A stretch of DNA of 64,000 nucleotides from Stackebrandtia endophytica (GCF_006716355.1 NZ_VFOW01000001.1:744001-808000), one strand, 5' to 3'. Positions 17,007 to 26,577 are shown, counted from the stretch's first letter. Notes: a model not told the origin generated them from the sequence alone. Numbers and translations: made by a program.

Positions 17007-19067
17007 GTGACCGATACCAATAATCCGTTCTTTACGCCCAGTACCCTGCCCTACCAGCTGCCACCCTTCGACGCCATCAACGAATCCCACTATCTTCCCG
17101 CCTTCGAGCGTGGCGTGGCCGAGCAGTTGGAGGAGGTCGAGGCCATCGCCGCCGACTCAGCACCGGCGACCTTCGACAACACGATCGTGGCGTTGGAGAA
17201 GACCGGCGACGTCCTCCACCGGGTTCTTCGGGTCTTCTACAGCGTCGTCTCCGCCGACACCAACCCTCGGCTTCAGGAGATCCAGAAGGAGATGGCCCCC
17301 AAGCTGGCGGCGCACACCGACGCCATCCGCTTGAACGACAGGCTGTTCGCCCGGGTCAAGGATCTCTACGACCGGCGTGAGGAACTGGATCTGGACGCCG
17401 AACAACAGTGGCTGCTGCGTCGATACCACCTCGACTTCGTTCGCGCGGGCGCCGAATTGTCGAACGACGACAAGGATCGGTTGCGGGCGTTCAACGAGGA
17501 GATCTCGACACTGTCGACGCAGTTCTCGCAGAACCAGCTGGCCGCCACCAACGAGGCCGCGGTCGTCCTGGATGATGTGTCCGAACTGGATGGAATGTCC
17601 GACGACGCCGTCTCCGCGGCCTCCAAGGCCGCCGAATCCCGGGGCCTGGAAGGCAAGTATTTGCTGACGTTCTCGAACTTCAGCGTGCACCCGCAGTTGG
17701 CCAACCTGACCGACCCGGCCGTCCGCGAACGCGTCTACCGCGCCTCGATCACCCGGGGCAGCTCCGGCGGCGACTCCGACAACTCCGCGACACTGCTTCG
17801 CCTGGTGAGAGTTCGCGCCGAACGTGCCCGACTGCTCGGATACGACAACCACGCCGAGTACACCATCGCCGACCAGACCGCCGGTACCCCGCAGGCCGCA
17901 CTCGACATGCTGCGGCGTCTGGCCCCGGCCGCGGTCGCCAACGTCCGCACTGAGGCCGCCGAACGTGCCGAGGTTCTGGGCCGGGACACCATCGCGCCGC
18001 AGGATTGGTCGTTCGCGACCGAGAAGCTGCGGAAGGTGCGTTACGACTTCGACGCCGGGGAGCTCCGCCCCTACCTTCAGCTGGAACGGGTACTGCACGA
18101 CGGCGTCTTCTACGCCGCCAACCAGGTGTTCGGATTGACGTTCACCGAGCGCCCCGAACTGACCTCTTATCTGCCCGAGGTGCGGGTGTTCGAGGTCTTC
18201 GACGCCGACGGTGAGGCGCTGGGTCTGTTCTGCGCCGACTACTTCACCCGGGACTCCAAGAACGGCGGAGCCTGGATGAACTCGTTCGTCAACCAGTCCC
18301 ACCTCACCGGCGACAAGCCGGTGGTCAACAACAACCTCAACATCCCCAAGCCCCCGGAGGGGCAGGAGGCACTGTTGACCTTCGACGAGGTCACGACGAT
18401 GTTCCACGAGTTCGGCCACGCGCTGCACGGGCTGTTCTCCAACGTCACCTACCCGCGGTTCTCCGGAACCTCGGTTCCCCGTGACTTCGTGGAGTTCCCG
18501 TCGCAGGTCAACGAGATGTGGGCGACCTGGCCGCAGATCCTGCGCAACTACGCCAAGCACCACGAGACCGGCGAGCCGATGCCGCAGGAACTCATCAACC
18601 GCCTGCTTCAATCGCAGACCTTCAACGAGGGTTTCGCGACCACCGAGTACCTGGCGTCGGCGTTGCTGGACCTGGCGTGGCACCAGTTGTCCGTCGACGA
18701 GGTGCCCGACGGCGACGACCCGCGAGCGGTGGTGGCCGAGTTCGAGGCGACGGTGTTGCGAGAGGCGGGCATCGCGGTCGACGAGGTGTCTCCGCGGTAC
18801 CGCTCCACCTACTTCGGGCACGTCTTCGGCGGTGGTTACGCCGCCGGGTACTACTCCTACATCTGGAGTGAGGTCCTCGACGCCGACACCGTCTCCTGGT
18901 TCAAGGACAACGGCGGACTGAGCCGCGCCAACGGCGACCACTTCCGCGACAAGCTGCTGTCACGTGGTGGCAGCCTCGATCCGATGCAGCAGTTCCGCGA
19001 CTTCACCGGTCGCGACCCCCGGATCGAGCCGCTGCTGCGCAAGCGTGGCCTCGACGCCGCGATCTAG
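17007..19067 (+). CDS. dcp: M3-family oligopeptidase (peptidyl-dipeptidase Dcp-like)
   Basis: The 686-residue length is normal for the thimet-oligopeptidase/Dcp family. The zinc site FHEFGHALHG lies at about 466-475 and the third ligand in EFPSQVNEMW about 25 residues later. DFVEFPSQ and the C-terminal YSYIWSEVLDADTVSWF are family stretches. It is a cytoplasmic metallopeptidase that trims small peptides. GTG 17007 (VTDTNNPFF) is chosen because it follows the -10 box by 7 nt and because similarity starts there, although an open frame extends further upstream. Confidence 0.93.
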   Translation: MTDTNNPFFTPSTLPYQLPPFDAINESHYLPAFERGVAEQLEEVEAIAADSAPATFDNTIVALEKTGDVLHRVLRVFYSVVSADTNPRLQEIQKEMAPKLAAHTDAIRLNDRLFARVKDLYDRREELDLDAEQQWLLRRYHLDFVRAGAELSNDDKDRLRAFNEEISTLSTQFSQNQLAATNEAAVVLDDVSELDGMSDDAVSAASKAAESRGLEGKYLLTFSNFSVHPQLANLTDPAVRERVYRASITRGSSGGDSDNSATLLRLVRVRAERARLLGYDNHAEYTIADQTAGTPQAALDMLRRLAPAAVANVRTEAAERAEVLGRDTIAPQDWSFATEKLRKVRYDFDAGELRPYLQLERVLHDGVFYAANQVFGLTFTERPELTSYLPEVRVFEVFDADGEALGLFCADYFTRDSKNGGAWMNSFVNQSHLTGDKPVVNNNLNIPKPPEGQEALLTFDEVTTMFHEFGHALHGLFSNVTYPRFSGTSVPRDFVEFPSQVNEMWATWPQILRNYAKHHETGEPMPQELINRLLQSQTFNEGFATTEYLASALLDLAWHQLSVDEVPDGDDPRAVVAEFEATVLREAGIAVDEVSPRYRSTYFGHVFGGGYAAGYYSYIWSEVLDADTVSWFKDNGGLSRANGDHFRDKLLSRGGSLDPMQQFRDFTGRDPRIEPLLRKRGLDAAI

Positions 19068-19135
19068 TTCGGCCGTTGCGAACGGTTGTCCAGTCCCGCT
19101 ATCGGGCTGGGCAGCCGTTCGGGTCTCATGAAGAC

Positions 19136-19642
19136 ATGACTCCCCGAGATGCCTGTAGAGAAGCCAAAGAGCGCAACAGCAGATGTTCCGGTTGCCAGCA
19201 ATGCCACTACTGTGATCGTGATCTTGATTTCCGTCACGAGCATGATCACTTTCCCATCCCGAAACGCCGAGGAGGCTCGGCGGTCGTCCCCGCCTGTCTG
19301 GACTGCCACGACCTCAAGGACCGATTCAGCCTCATGCACTGGCCATTGGAGCCGACGTTCAACGCGGTGGCCGGCCTATTCATAGATGCCATTGAAGATG
19401 TCTCCACCATCGCTGAAAGGCGGGAACAGCTCACCACAATGGCCCAGCATCCCTCACTGACCGACGAGGCGATTCTCATTCGGTGGAGCCGCCTGTCGTG
19501 GGAGGCACGGGTCTACTACGGAAAGATTCGTAGGCTAGCCGAGGACGACGACTACCGAGCCCCGGCAGCGGAGCCGGCGCACAGACACTCGGGGATCGGA
19601 CATTGCATGTCCACCGCCGCCATTTCGATTATGCTGCGTTGA
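19136..19642 (+). CDS. HNH-endonuclease-like protein
   Basis: The 168-residue protein has a zinc-binding HNH core near residues 20-65: CHYCDRDLDFRHEHDHFPIP, then ACLDCHDLKDRF. The two CxxC pairs and the His-rich strand match HNH nucleases, with the last motif residue Asp rather than His or Asn. The start is uncertain: ATG 19136 has only a weak ribosome binding site, and 19076 is in frame upstream. Codon use is clearly less GC-biased than in its neighbours, which suggests recent transfer. No toxin, methylase or phage gene adjoins it. Confidence 0.65.
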   Translation: MTPRDACREAKERNSRCSGCQQCHYCDRDLDFRHEHDHFPIPKRRGGSAVVPACLDCHDLKDRFSLMHWPLEPTFNAVAGLFIDAIEDVSTIAERREQLTTMAQHPSLTDEAILIRWSRLSWEARVYYGKIRRLAEDDDYRAPAAEPAHRHSGIGHCMSTAAISIMLR

Positions 19643-19813
19643 ACTCCGGTGCCTTGGAGAATCAAACCACGCACCCACGTCCGTTGACGCGGTGGCGCGG
19701 ATCGACTACCGCACAAGGATTTCCGGGAAAACTAGGGGGTATTCCCCACTGCGCGAACGCCGTTGGTCCGCGATCGTGGAGGGCGCTGTAAACCCACTAA
19801 CGACAAGGTTGGC

Positions 19814-20872
19814 GTGACAATCTCTGAAACACCATCGACAGCCACCCCACCCCGACAGCGTGGAAGCGACTACAGTCGCTTGACGCGGCTGGTCCGTGAT
19901 GCCGGGCTGTTGCGTCCGCGCCTGGGCTATTACTCCGTCGCGATCGGTCTCAACGCCGCACTGTTCATCGGCGGCTGGGTAGGCTTCTTCCTCATCGGAC
20001 AGTCATGGCTCATTCTGGCGGTGGCCGTGCTGATGGCGATCTCCTCGGCACAACTGGGCTTTCTCGGACACGAGATCGGGCATCGCCAGGTCTTCCGCAC
20101 CCGCCGGGTGAGCAACGCCGTCGGTCTGGTGGTGGGAAACCTCGCCATCGGGTTGGGCATGGGCTGGTGGAACGACAAACACAACCGGCATCACAGTCGC
20201 CCCAACAACGTCGACCACGACCCCGACGTCGGTCCCGGCGCGCTGGTGTGGACGCCGGAACAGGTGGCGGATCGACGCGGAATCGCCAGAGTGTGGGCAC
20301 GGTGGCAGGGTCGCCTGTTCTTTCCGTTGCTGCTGCTGGCCGGACTGAACCTTCACGTGTCGAGCTTCAAGGCCCTTCCGAAGCTGTCGCGATACCAACG
20401 CGCCGTTGAGTTCTCGCTATTGATAATCCACTTCGGCGCGTATTTCGCCGCGCTTTTCCTGGTTCTGTCACCGGGACAGGCGATCGCATTCTTCTTCGTT
20501 CACAAGTGTCTGTTCGGTCTGTATCTGGGATCGACATTCGCCCCGAACCACAAGGGCATGCCGTTGTTGACCGGGGATGATCAATACGATTATGTACGGC
20601 GCCAGGTACTGACGTCGCGCAACATCAAGGGCAACTGGTTCGTCGATCTGGCCATGGGTGGGCTGAACTATCAGATCGAACACCACCTGTTTCCCAGCAT
20701 GCCGCGACCTGCACTTCGTGACTCACAGGCCATTGTCGAGCAATTCTGTCGGGACAACTCCATTTCGTACTGCGAAACGGGTCTGATCGAGTCCTATCGA
20801 ATCGCCACCGGACATCTCGACGTGGTGGGCAACTTCGATACCGCGCGTGGCCGGAGCCAACCGGTCTCATAG
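19814..20872 (+). CDS. membrane fatty acid desaturase (acyl-CoA/acyl-lipid type)
   Basis: The 352-residue protein has the three histidine boxes of di-iron membrane desaturases: GHEIGH (about 78-83), HNRHH (about 121-125) and QIEHHLFP (about 290-297). The Gln in the last box is typical of the COG3239 front-end/delta-6-like group. Hydrophobic segments lie at about 40-85, 180-200 and 215-250. It would insert a double bond into acyl chains to adjust membrane fluidity. The start is GTG 19814, 5 nt after AAGG. An IR-like GGGGGTATTCCCC (19735-19747) lies upstream. Confidence 0.88.
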   Translation: MTISETPSTATPPRQRGSDYSRLTRLVRDAGLLRPRLGYYSVAIGLNAALFIGGWVGFFLIGQSWLILAVAVLMAISSAQLGFLGHEIGHRQVFRTRRVSNAVGLVVGNLAIGLGMGWWNDKHNRHHSRPNNVDHDPDVGPGALVWTPEQVADRRGIARVWARWQGRLFFPLLLLAGLNLHVSSFKALPKLSRYQRAVEFSLLIIHFGAYFAALFLVLSPGQAIAFFFVHKCLFGLYLGSTFAPNHKGMPLLTGDDQYDYVRRQVLTSRNIKGNWFVDLAMGGLNYQIEHHLFPSMPRPALRDSQAIVEQFCRDNSISYCETGLIESYRIATGHLDVVGNFDTARGRSQPVS

Positions 20873-21024
20873 CCCGACATTCACATCGTTGACAGCGCAC
20901 TCGTCACGCCTTCGCGGCGGCGGGTGCGTTCTTCATTCACGAGTGATCGAAATGCCACGCCGCGCCCATAATCGAGGTGGATCGGGCGAGTTCATCTGAA
21001 GCTACGCCCTGTTAACCCTTCTCC

Positions 21025-21054
21025 TTGCCAAGGTTCACTACTTGTGGGTATCGT
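21025..21054 (+). promoter_or_regulatory. candidate promoter of the sugar ABC operon
   Basis: TTGCCA (21025-21030) and TATCGT (21049-21054) are 18 nt apart, about 100 nt before the binding-protein ATG. The fit to the sigma-70-type consensus is fair. The rest of 20873-21158 holds no gene. Confidence 0.4.
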
Positions 21055-21158
21055 CCATGCGTCGAAACAGGGTCGCTCCCGCCTGATGCTCCATAGTGGC
21101 ATTTTCGACATGCCCGGCGGCCAAAGGCTTCCCCACACCCCCAAGTCACGGAGGATGC

Positions 21159-22532
21159 ATGAGACGAGTTCGCGCACTGATCGGCGCCGCCACAGCGGCG
21201 GCGCTGACGATCGGGCTGGCCGCCTGTAACGGCGGTTCCAGTTCGGCTGAGGACAACCGCATCGATGTCTGGATCGGCTTCACCGACTACCGGCTCGACT
21301 GGGCGAAACAACGCGCCGTCGAGTTCGTGGAGAAGCACCCCGAATACACGGTCAACGTCGAAGGTTACGACAGCTACGAGGTCCTCTTCGACGCGCTGAC
21401 CGCCGCCTCCCAACAGGGTGATCCGCCGACGATCGTTCAGAACTTCGAGGCGGCCACCCAGGAGTCCCGCGACGCGGTCAACGCCGACGGCGAGCGCCTG
21501 TTCATTCCGGTCGAGGAGGCCATCGACGGCCGCGACGAGATCCTCGGTGAGCCGGTCGTGCTCAACGACATCGTCGACGCCGCCCGCAACTACTACACCG
21601 TGGACGGACAGTTCAGCTCGATGCCGTGGAACACCTCCACTCCGGTGTTCTACTCCAACTCCACTTACCTGGAGGAGGCCGGCGTCGAGGAACCGCCGTC
21701 GACGTGGGAAGACCTTCGGGACGCCTGCGAGAAGATCATGAAGCTCGACGACGGCCCCAAGAACTGCGTCAGCTGGCCCAACCACGCGTGGTTCCCCGAG
21801 CAGGTGCTCGCCGAGCAGGGCGGCCTGCTGGCCGACCAGAACAACGGTCGCGACGGTCGGGCCGAGAACATCGACCTGACCTCACCGGAATGGTTGTCGT
21901 TCATCGAGTACTGGCAGGAGATGTACGACGAGGGTTACTACTACTACTCCGGTGTCCAGGAGGACTGGGACGGCCCGAAGAACGCCTTCGGCGGCCAGGA
22001 GGTCGCGTTCCTGATGACCTCCTCCGGTGACGCCACCGCGGTCGTCTCCGAGGCGCAGCAGGTCGGATTCGACGTCGACGTCACCCGCTACCCGGTCTTC
22101 GCCGACGCACCGTACGCCGGCAACCTGATCGGCGGCGCGACCCTGTGGCTGGTCGACGGTCTCGGCGAATCCACCCAGGATGGCGCGTTGGCCTTCATGC
22201 AGTTCCTGAACAACCCCGAGAACGCCGCCGATTGGCACCGCACCACCGGGTACATCCCGATCACCAACTCCGCGGTCGAGCTGCTGGAGTCCGAAGGCTG
22301 GTACGACGAGAACCCGTACCAGCGGGTGGCCACCGACCAGCTCGCGCTGTCGGACGGCTCGCCGGCCGCCGCCGGCGTGCTACTGGGCAGCTTCGTGGCG
22401 ATTCGCGCCGAGGTGACCCAGGCGGTCGAGGACATCCTGACCACCGGGGCCGACCCGGCCGAACGGTTCGCCGAGGCCGAGACGAGCGCGCAGTCTCTGT
22501 TGGACGATTACAACCTGCTGTACACGGAATAA
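21159..22532 (+). CDS. carbohydrate ABC transporter substrate-binding lipoprotein
   Basis: The 457-residue protein has a signal peptide ending TIGLAAC (lipobox Cys at about residue 22), then an extracellular solute-binding fold of family 1. DVWIGFTDY, PSTWEDLRDACEKI and NLIGGATLWLVDG resemble UgpB/MalE-like proteins. It is anchored outside the membrane and delivers substrate to the two permeases that follow (gaps of 6 and 7 nt). GGAGG sits 4 nt before the ATG. There is no ATPase gene in the operon; such importers commonly share a MsiK-type ATPase. The sugar is not evident. Confidence 0.9.
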   Translation: MRRVRALIGAATAAALTIGLAACNGGSSSAEDNRIDVWIGFTDYRLDWAKQRAVEFVEKHPEYTVNVEGYDSYEVLFDALTAASQQGDPPTIVQNFEAATQESRDAVNADGERLFIPVEEAIDGRDEILGEPVVLNDIVDAARNYYTVDGQFSSMPWNTSTPVFYSNSTYLEEAGVEEPPSTWEDLRDACEKIMKLDDGPKNCVSWPNHAWFPEQVLAEQGGLLADQNNGRDGRAENIDLTSPEWLSFIEYWQEMYDEGYYYYSGVQEDWDGPKNAFGGQEVAFLMTSSGDATAVVSEAQQVGFDVDVTRYPVFADAPYAGNLIGGATLWLVDGLGESTQDGALAFMQFLNNPENAADWHRTTGYIPITNSAVELLESEGWYDENPYQRVATDQLALSDGSPAAAGVLLGSFVAIRAEVTQAVEDILTTGADPAERFAEAETSAQSLLDDYNLLYTE

Positions 22533-22538
22533 TCCACA

Positions 22539-23921
22539 GTGACTCTCTATCCGCAAATGCTGCCGCTGTTCCTGGTAACAGCGGCAGCCGGAGCACTGAT
22601 CGGTCGGATGGTCTGGCGTTCCGCCGGGCTGTCCGGCCGTTCCGGTGCCCTCATCGTAGGACCCGCCGGTCTACTGGGTCCATTGTTGACAATGGTTCCG
22701 TTGGAATCGTGCACCTTCGAACCGGGTCGCGACGGCATGGACTACGCGGTCGGGACGGTCGCGTTCTTCGGCGGTGCGGGCATCCTCATCGCGGCGGTCG
22801 CCTGGATCGGTCGGGCACTCGCCTCCCCCGGTGGCCTCGCCAACATGGATTCCGGCGATCAGGCCGGGACGTACCGCAACCGACCGATCATCCCCTGGTT
22901 GTTGCTGGTACCGAGCCTGGTCATCCTGGCGATCTTCCTCTACTACCCGCTGTTGGAGACGCTTCGCCTGTCCACGCATCTGGTGCGACGCGGCGCGCCG
23001 AAGGAACCGTTCGTCTGCGTCGACAACTACACCGCGCTGCTGGGGCCCAGCCTTGAATGGTGGCTGCCCGCGGCGATCGGCGGGTTGGTGTTGACGGCGG
23101 CCGCCGCCTGGCTGTCGCAACGTTCCGACCACGACGGACTCAGCGACTGGACTCAACGGTGGCGCCGGTTGCGCGGCCTGTTCGTGATCCTCACGGTCGT
23201 GGCGGCCACCGCCTCGGTGTTCGGCCCCGGATACCGTCCGGTGTTCACCACGACGCTGATCCTGACCTCCGGCACCGTCCTGATCGGACTCGGCCTGGGC
23301 CTGGGCATCGCGATGCTGGTGTCCCAACCGATCCGTGGCCGATCGATCTACCGGACCCTGCTGATCTGGCCGTACGCGATCAGTCCGCCGATCGCCGGAA
23401 TCCTGTTCTTCGTCATGTTCGACCCGTTGACCGGCGTCGTGGGGCACATCTACGAAACCCTGACACCGTGGGACATGCCCAACTACCGGACCGATCCGAC
23501 GTTGGCGCGGGCGGTGGTGATCATGGCCAGTGTCTGGAAGACGCTGGGCTTCACCATCCTGTTCTACATCGCCGGGTTGCAGAACGTGTCGATCCAGATG
23601 CTGGAGGCCGCGCAGATGGACGGCGCGAACGCGTGGCAGCGGTTCCGCCACTTCATCCTGCCGAGCCTGACACCGATCACGTTCTTCCTCATCGTCACGA
23701 ACGTGACCTACGCGTTCTTCCAGGTGTTCGGCACGATCGCGTACCTCACGCGCGGCGGCCCCTCGGGGGCCACCACGGACGCGATGACGTCCATCATCGA
23801 GCAGGCGCGGGGCAATATCGGTGACGGCGCCGCCGGTTCACTGGTCTTGTTCGCGATGGTCCTGGCGGTGACGGCCTGGCAATTCCGGGCGACCGGCCGA
23901 CGCGTCCACTACGGAGGTTGA
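22539..23921 (+). CDS. sugar ABC transporter permease (MalF/UgpA type) with extra segments
   Basis: The 460-residue protein is much longer than the usual 290-330. About 110 residues with three hydrophobic segments precede the canonical first helix IPWLLLVPSLVILAIFLYYP (about 117-136). A further insert with two hydrophobic segments and WLSQRSDHDGLSDW lies between helices one and two (about 170-235). The EAA loop EAAQMDGANAWQRFRHFILP is intact, so it should dock an ATPase. The start is GTG 22539, 6 nt after the binding-protein stop, without a strong ribosome binding site. Confidence 0.87.
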   Translation: MTLYPQMLPLFLVTAAAGALIGRMVWRSAGLSGRSGALIVGPAGLLGPLLTMVPLESCTFEPGRDGMDYAVGTVAFFGGAGILIAAVAWIGRALASPGGLANMDSGDQAGTYRNRPIIPWLLLVPSLVILAIFLYYPLLETLRLSTHLVRRGAPKEPFVCVDNYTALLGPSLEWWLPAAIGGLVLTAAAAWLSQRSDHDGLSDWTQRWRRLRGLFVILTVVAATASVFGPGYRPVFTTTLILTSGTVLIGLGLGLGIAMLVSQPIRGRSIYRTLLIWPYAISPPIAGILFFVMFDPLTGVVGHIYETLTPWDMPNYRTDPTLARAVVIMASVWKTLGFTILFYIAGLQNVSIQMLEAAQMDGANAWQRFRHFILPSLTPITFFLIVTNVTYAFFQVFGTIAYLTRGGPSGATTDAMTSIIEQARGNIGDGAAGSLVLFAMVLAVTAWQFRATGRRVHYGG

Positions 23922-23928
23922 CAAGGCA

Positions 23929-24813
23929 ATGGCTGTCAATGTGACTACCGAGGCCGACGGCGTGGCGACCTCGTCGACGCCGCGTCCGCGCCGCGTCGCC
24001 AAACGCCGACGTCGAACCTGGCATCTGCACCTGACCCTGTCGATCATCTGCGCGGTGTCGTGCGCACCGGTGTTGTACGCGATTCTGGTGTCCACACAGA
24101 ACAACGCACAGATGATCAACTTCGATCTGACGATCGGAGAGTCGTTCCTGGCCAACATCAACACCGTCTGGAACGACCGGGCGTTGGGCGGCTACATGAT
24201 CAACTCCGCGATCATGGCGGTGATCATCGCCGTCGGGAAGTCGATCACGGGGCTGCTGGCCGGTCTGGCCTTCGTCTACTTCCGGTTCCCGGGCCGCTGG
24301 ATCGTGTTCTTCTTCGTCCTCGTCACCCTCATGATGCCGACCGAGATCTCGATCCTGGCGCTGTTCGAGGTGACCTACGATCTGGGCATCTCCGGTTCGA
24401 TGGCCGGTTTGACGATTCCGTTCCTGGCGTCGGCCACCGCCGCATTCCTGTTTCGACAACACTTCGCCAACCTGCCCGCCAACCTCTCCGAGGCCGCACA
24501 GTTGGACGGTGCCAATCCGATCCAGTTCCTGGTCCGGATTCTGGTGCCGCTGTCGTGGAACGTGTTGGGCGCGTTGATCGTGATCGAGTTCCTCTACGGC
24601 TGGAACATGTACCTGTGGCCGTTGTTGACGGTCAGCAACCGGGACAACCAGGTCGTCCAGGTCGGGCTGGCGACCTTGCAACAGTCCGGCGAGGGGCAGA
24701 TGTACGGGCCGCTCATGTTGGGTGCGCTGATCGCCTCGATTCCCCCGATCCTGGTGTTCCTGGCGTTGCAGCGACCGTTCATGCGCGGTTTCGCCATGGC
24801 ACGGGACAAGTAG
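23929..24813 (+). CDS. sugar ABC transporter permease (MalG/UgpE type)
   Basis: The 294-residue protein has an Arg-rich cytoplasmic N-terminus (about 1-37), six membrane segments and the EAA loop EAAQLDGANPIQFLVRILVP. FFFVLVTLMMPTEISILALF is the conserved third-helix region of the MalG family. It pairs with the longer permease 7 nt upstream. AAGG precedes the ATG. A strong hairpin follows, closing the operon. Confidence 0.9.
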   Translation: MAVNVTTEADGVATSSTPRPRRVAKRRRRTWHLHLTLSIICAVSCAPVLYAILVSTQNNAQMINFDLTIGESFLANINTVWNDRALGGYMINSAIMAVIIAVGKSITGLLAGLAFVYFRFPGRWIVFFFVLVTLMMPTEISILALFEVTYDLGISGSMAGLTIPFLASATAAFLFRQHFANLPANLSEAAQLDGANPIQFLVRILVPLSWNVLGALIVIEFLYGWNMYLWPLLTVSNRDNQVVQVGLATLQQSGEGQMYGPLMLGALIASIPPILVFLALQRPFMRGFAMARDK

Positions 24814-24824
24814 AACCACTGAAG

Positions 24825-24860
24825 CGGTGTCGGCCCGGCTCGTCGGCCGAGCCGACACCG
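24825..24860 (+). terminator. hairpin terminator after the sugar ABC operon
   Basis: CGGTGTCGGC (24825-24834) pairs perfectly with GCCGACACCG (24851-24860). Inside, after one mismatch, CGGC pairs with GCCG around a 6-nt loop. No T tract follows, as is common in GC-rich actinobacteria. It lies 11 nt after the permease stop. Confidence 0.7.
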
Positions 24861-24866
24861 TCTGGG

Positions 24867-24872
24867 TATAGT
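24867..24872 (+). promoter_or_regulatory. -10 box for the phosphatase gene
   Basis: TATAGT lies immediately after the terminator hairpin and 32 nt before the GTG at 24905, so the phosphatase probably has its own promoter. No good -35 element is visible because that position falls in the hairpin. Confidence 0.45.
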
Positions 24873-24904
24873 GCGCGGCGACCACGACGAGGGAAGCGAC
24901 CATT

Positions 24905-25702
24905 GTGACTGAAACTCATTCCGACCACGGCCGCATCGAATTGTCCGGCGCGTTGAATCTGCGGGACCTCGGTGGCCTTCGCACCGCCGACGGCGCCCGG
25001 GTCCGCGATGGCCGACTGTACCGGTCGGATTCGCTGGCGAAACTGACCGACGAGGATTTCGAGCGGGTCGCCGGATTGGGACTGCGGCTGGTCGTGGACT
25101 TCCGCACCGAGGACGAAGTGGCTTCCGACGGGCCCGATCGACTGCCCGAGCAGGTGCGGCGGCTGGCCCTGCCGGTGGGCGGTGGCAGCATCCAGCAGTT
25201 CTACGGCCTGGCCATGGGCGGCGATCCGGCCAAGTTGCGCGAGGTGTTGGGCAACGGTGGCGCGCAACGCATCATGATGGACATCAACCGCGGTTTCGTA
25301 TCCAATGAGGATGAACGCGGCAAGTTCGGCGACGCGCTGCGGCTGATGATCGACGACGAGCTTCCGCTGCTGTTCCACTGCACGGCGGGGAAGGACCGCA
25401 CCGGGTGGATGGCCGCCGTCGTACTGTCCCTGTTGGGAGTGCCACGAGAGGCGATCCTGGCCGACTACCTGGCCTCCAATGAGTACTTTCTGCCGGTGGC
25501 CACGACTTATCTGTCGGCGTTGTCGGCGACCGGGTTGGACACGTCGTTGTTCCGGCCGGTCCTGGAGCAGCGCCCCGAGTATCTGTTGGCGGCCTTCGGC
25601 GAGGCGGAGCGGCACTACGGAACCTTCGACGGATTCGTATCGCGGGGACTGGGCGTGGACGCCTCCGCCGTCGAACGGTTGCGACGGCAGCTCACCGACT
25701 GA
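24905..25702 (+). CDS. PtpB-like protein tyrosine/serine phosphatase
   Basis: The 265-residue protein has the P-loop HCTAGKDRTG at about 160-169: nucleophile Cys, general Arg and the extra Lys of the MptpB type. It also has the N-terminal GALNLRDLGGLRTADG and YRSDSLAKLTDEDFE typical of the tyrosine/serine phosphatase family 3. There is no signal peptide. It dephosphorylates protein or phosphoinositide substrates in related species. The GTG start follows CCATT with GAGGGAAG upstream. It stands alone after the transporter operon. Confidence 0.9.
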   Translation: MTETHSDHGRIELSGALNLRDLGGLRTADGARVRDGRLYRSDSLAKLTDEDFERVAGLGLRLVVDFRTEDEVASDGPDRLPEQVRRLALPVGGGSIQQFYGLAMGGDPAKLREVLGNGGAQRIMMDINRGFVSNEDERGKFGDALRLMIDDELPLLFHCTAGKDRTGWMAAVVLSLLGVPREAILADYLASNEYFLPVATTYLSALSATGLDTSLFRPVLEQRPEYLLAAFGEAERHYGTFDGFVSRGLGVDASAVERLRRQLTD

Positions 25703-25913
25703 TCAGGCGGCTGGACCTGCTGTTCCGTTGCGCCTGTCCCAGCGGGCGTCTCGCGGATTCGGCGGGCTGGGTGCCTTGTTGGAGGCGCCGACCTGGACCG
25801 CTGCCCACGACGAGGTCCACGGTCAACCGCGCAGGCGTGATCGCCGTCGACGCTGATGTGAGGCGAACCGGCGATCCTCTAGCATCTATGTCCGTCATAC
25901 AGGAGGTCGCGGC

Positions 25914-26573
25914 ATGGTGTTCTGGGAGCAGCTGGGTCTGCTGGGATTGGCGCTGCTGCTCGGTTTGGTCATCGGAGCCGAACGCGAGTACGAGGGCAAG
26001 GCCGCCGGGATGCGCACCCACGCGCTGATCGCGATCGGGTCGGCGCTGTTCGTGATGGCGGGACGCTACGGCTTCGACATCGCCGCCGACTCGCTGGGAG
26101 CCGACCCGGCGCGCATCGCCGCGCAGGTGGTGTCGGGTATCGGTTTCCTCGGCGCCGGGGTGATCTTCTTTCAGCGGAATCTGGTGTTCGGCATGACCAC
26201 CGCCGCGTCCATCTGGGTGACCACGGCGATCGCCATGGCCTGCGCGGCCGGTATGCCGCTCATCGCGATCGGGGTGACCCTGATGCACCTGGTGGTGGTC
26301 GTGGGTCTCAATCCGATGGAGCGCCTGATCAGTCGGTTCGCGAAACGGTCCGGGCGACTGCAGTTGACCTACGACTCGGGAACGGCGTTGGCCGCCGCGT
26401 TGGCGATGTGCACCAGTCAGGGATTCACCGTGACCGAGGTCAGTACCGAACGTTCCCTTGAGGGTTCTCGTTCCACGAAGCTGACGCTGCGGGGTCGCGG
26501 TTCGATAGCCAAACTCACCTCCGATCTCAGTCAGGAGGCTCACGTCCTGGGCGTCACCCTCGAGGAGTTGTGA
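25914..26573 (+). CDS. mgtC: MgtC/SapB-family membrane protein
   Basis: The 219-residue protein has four or five hydrophobic segments in the first 130 residues with GAEREYEGKAAGMRTH, VSGIGFLGAGVIF and TTAASIWVTTAIA, all hallmarks of MgtC. The C-terminal 75 residues form an ACT-like cytoplasmic domain. The family is linked to growth in low magnesium and to control of ATP synthase, but the partner is unknown here. AGGAGG lies 7 nt before the ATG. A TAGCAT -10-like box is about 30 nt upstream. The 211-bp leader shows no obvious Mg2+ riboswitch. Confidence 0.9.
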   Translation: MVFWEQLGLLGLALLLGLVIGAEREYEGKAAGMRTHALIAIGSALFVMAGRYGFDIAADSLGADPARIAAQVVSGIGFLGAGVIFFQRNLVFGMTTAASIWVTTAIAMACAAGMPLIAIGVTLMHLVVVVGLNPMERLISRFAKRSGRLQLTYDSGTALAAALAMCTSQGFTVTEVSTERSLEGSRSTKLTLRGRGSIAKLTSDLSQEAHVLGVTLEEL

Positions 26574-26577
26574 GTTC

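Noticed and set aside
17157-18941. Minus-strand frame of 594 codons opposite the M3 peptidase gene
   Set aside because: It mirrors the peptidase codons, has no motif, and would overlap a gene with an intact zinc site.
25703-25913. Mg2+ riboswitch before the MgtC-family gene
   Set aside because: The leader is about 200 nt with no recognisable conserved core or terminator/antiterminator pair.
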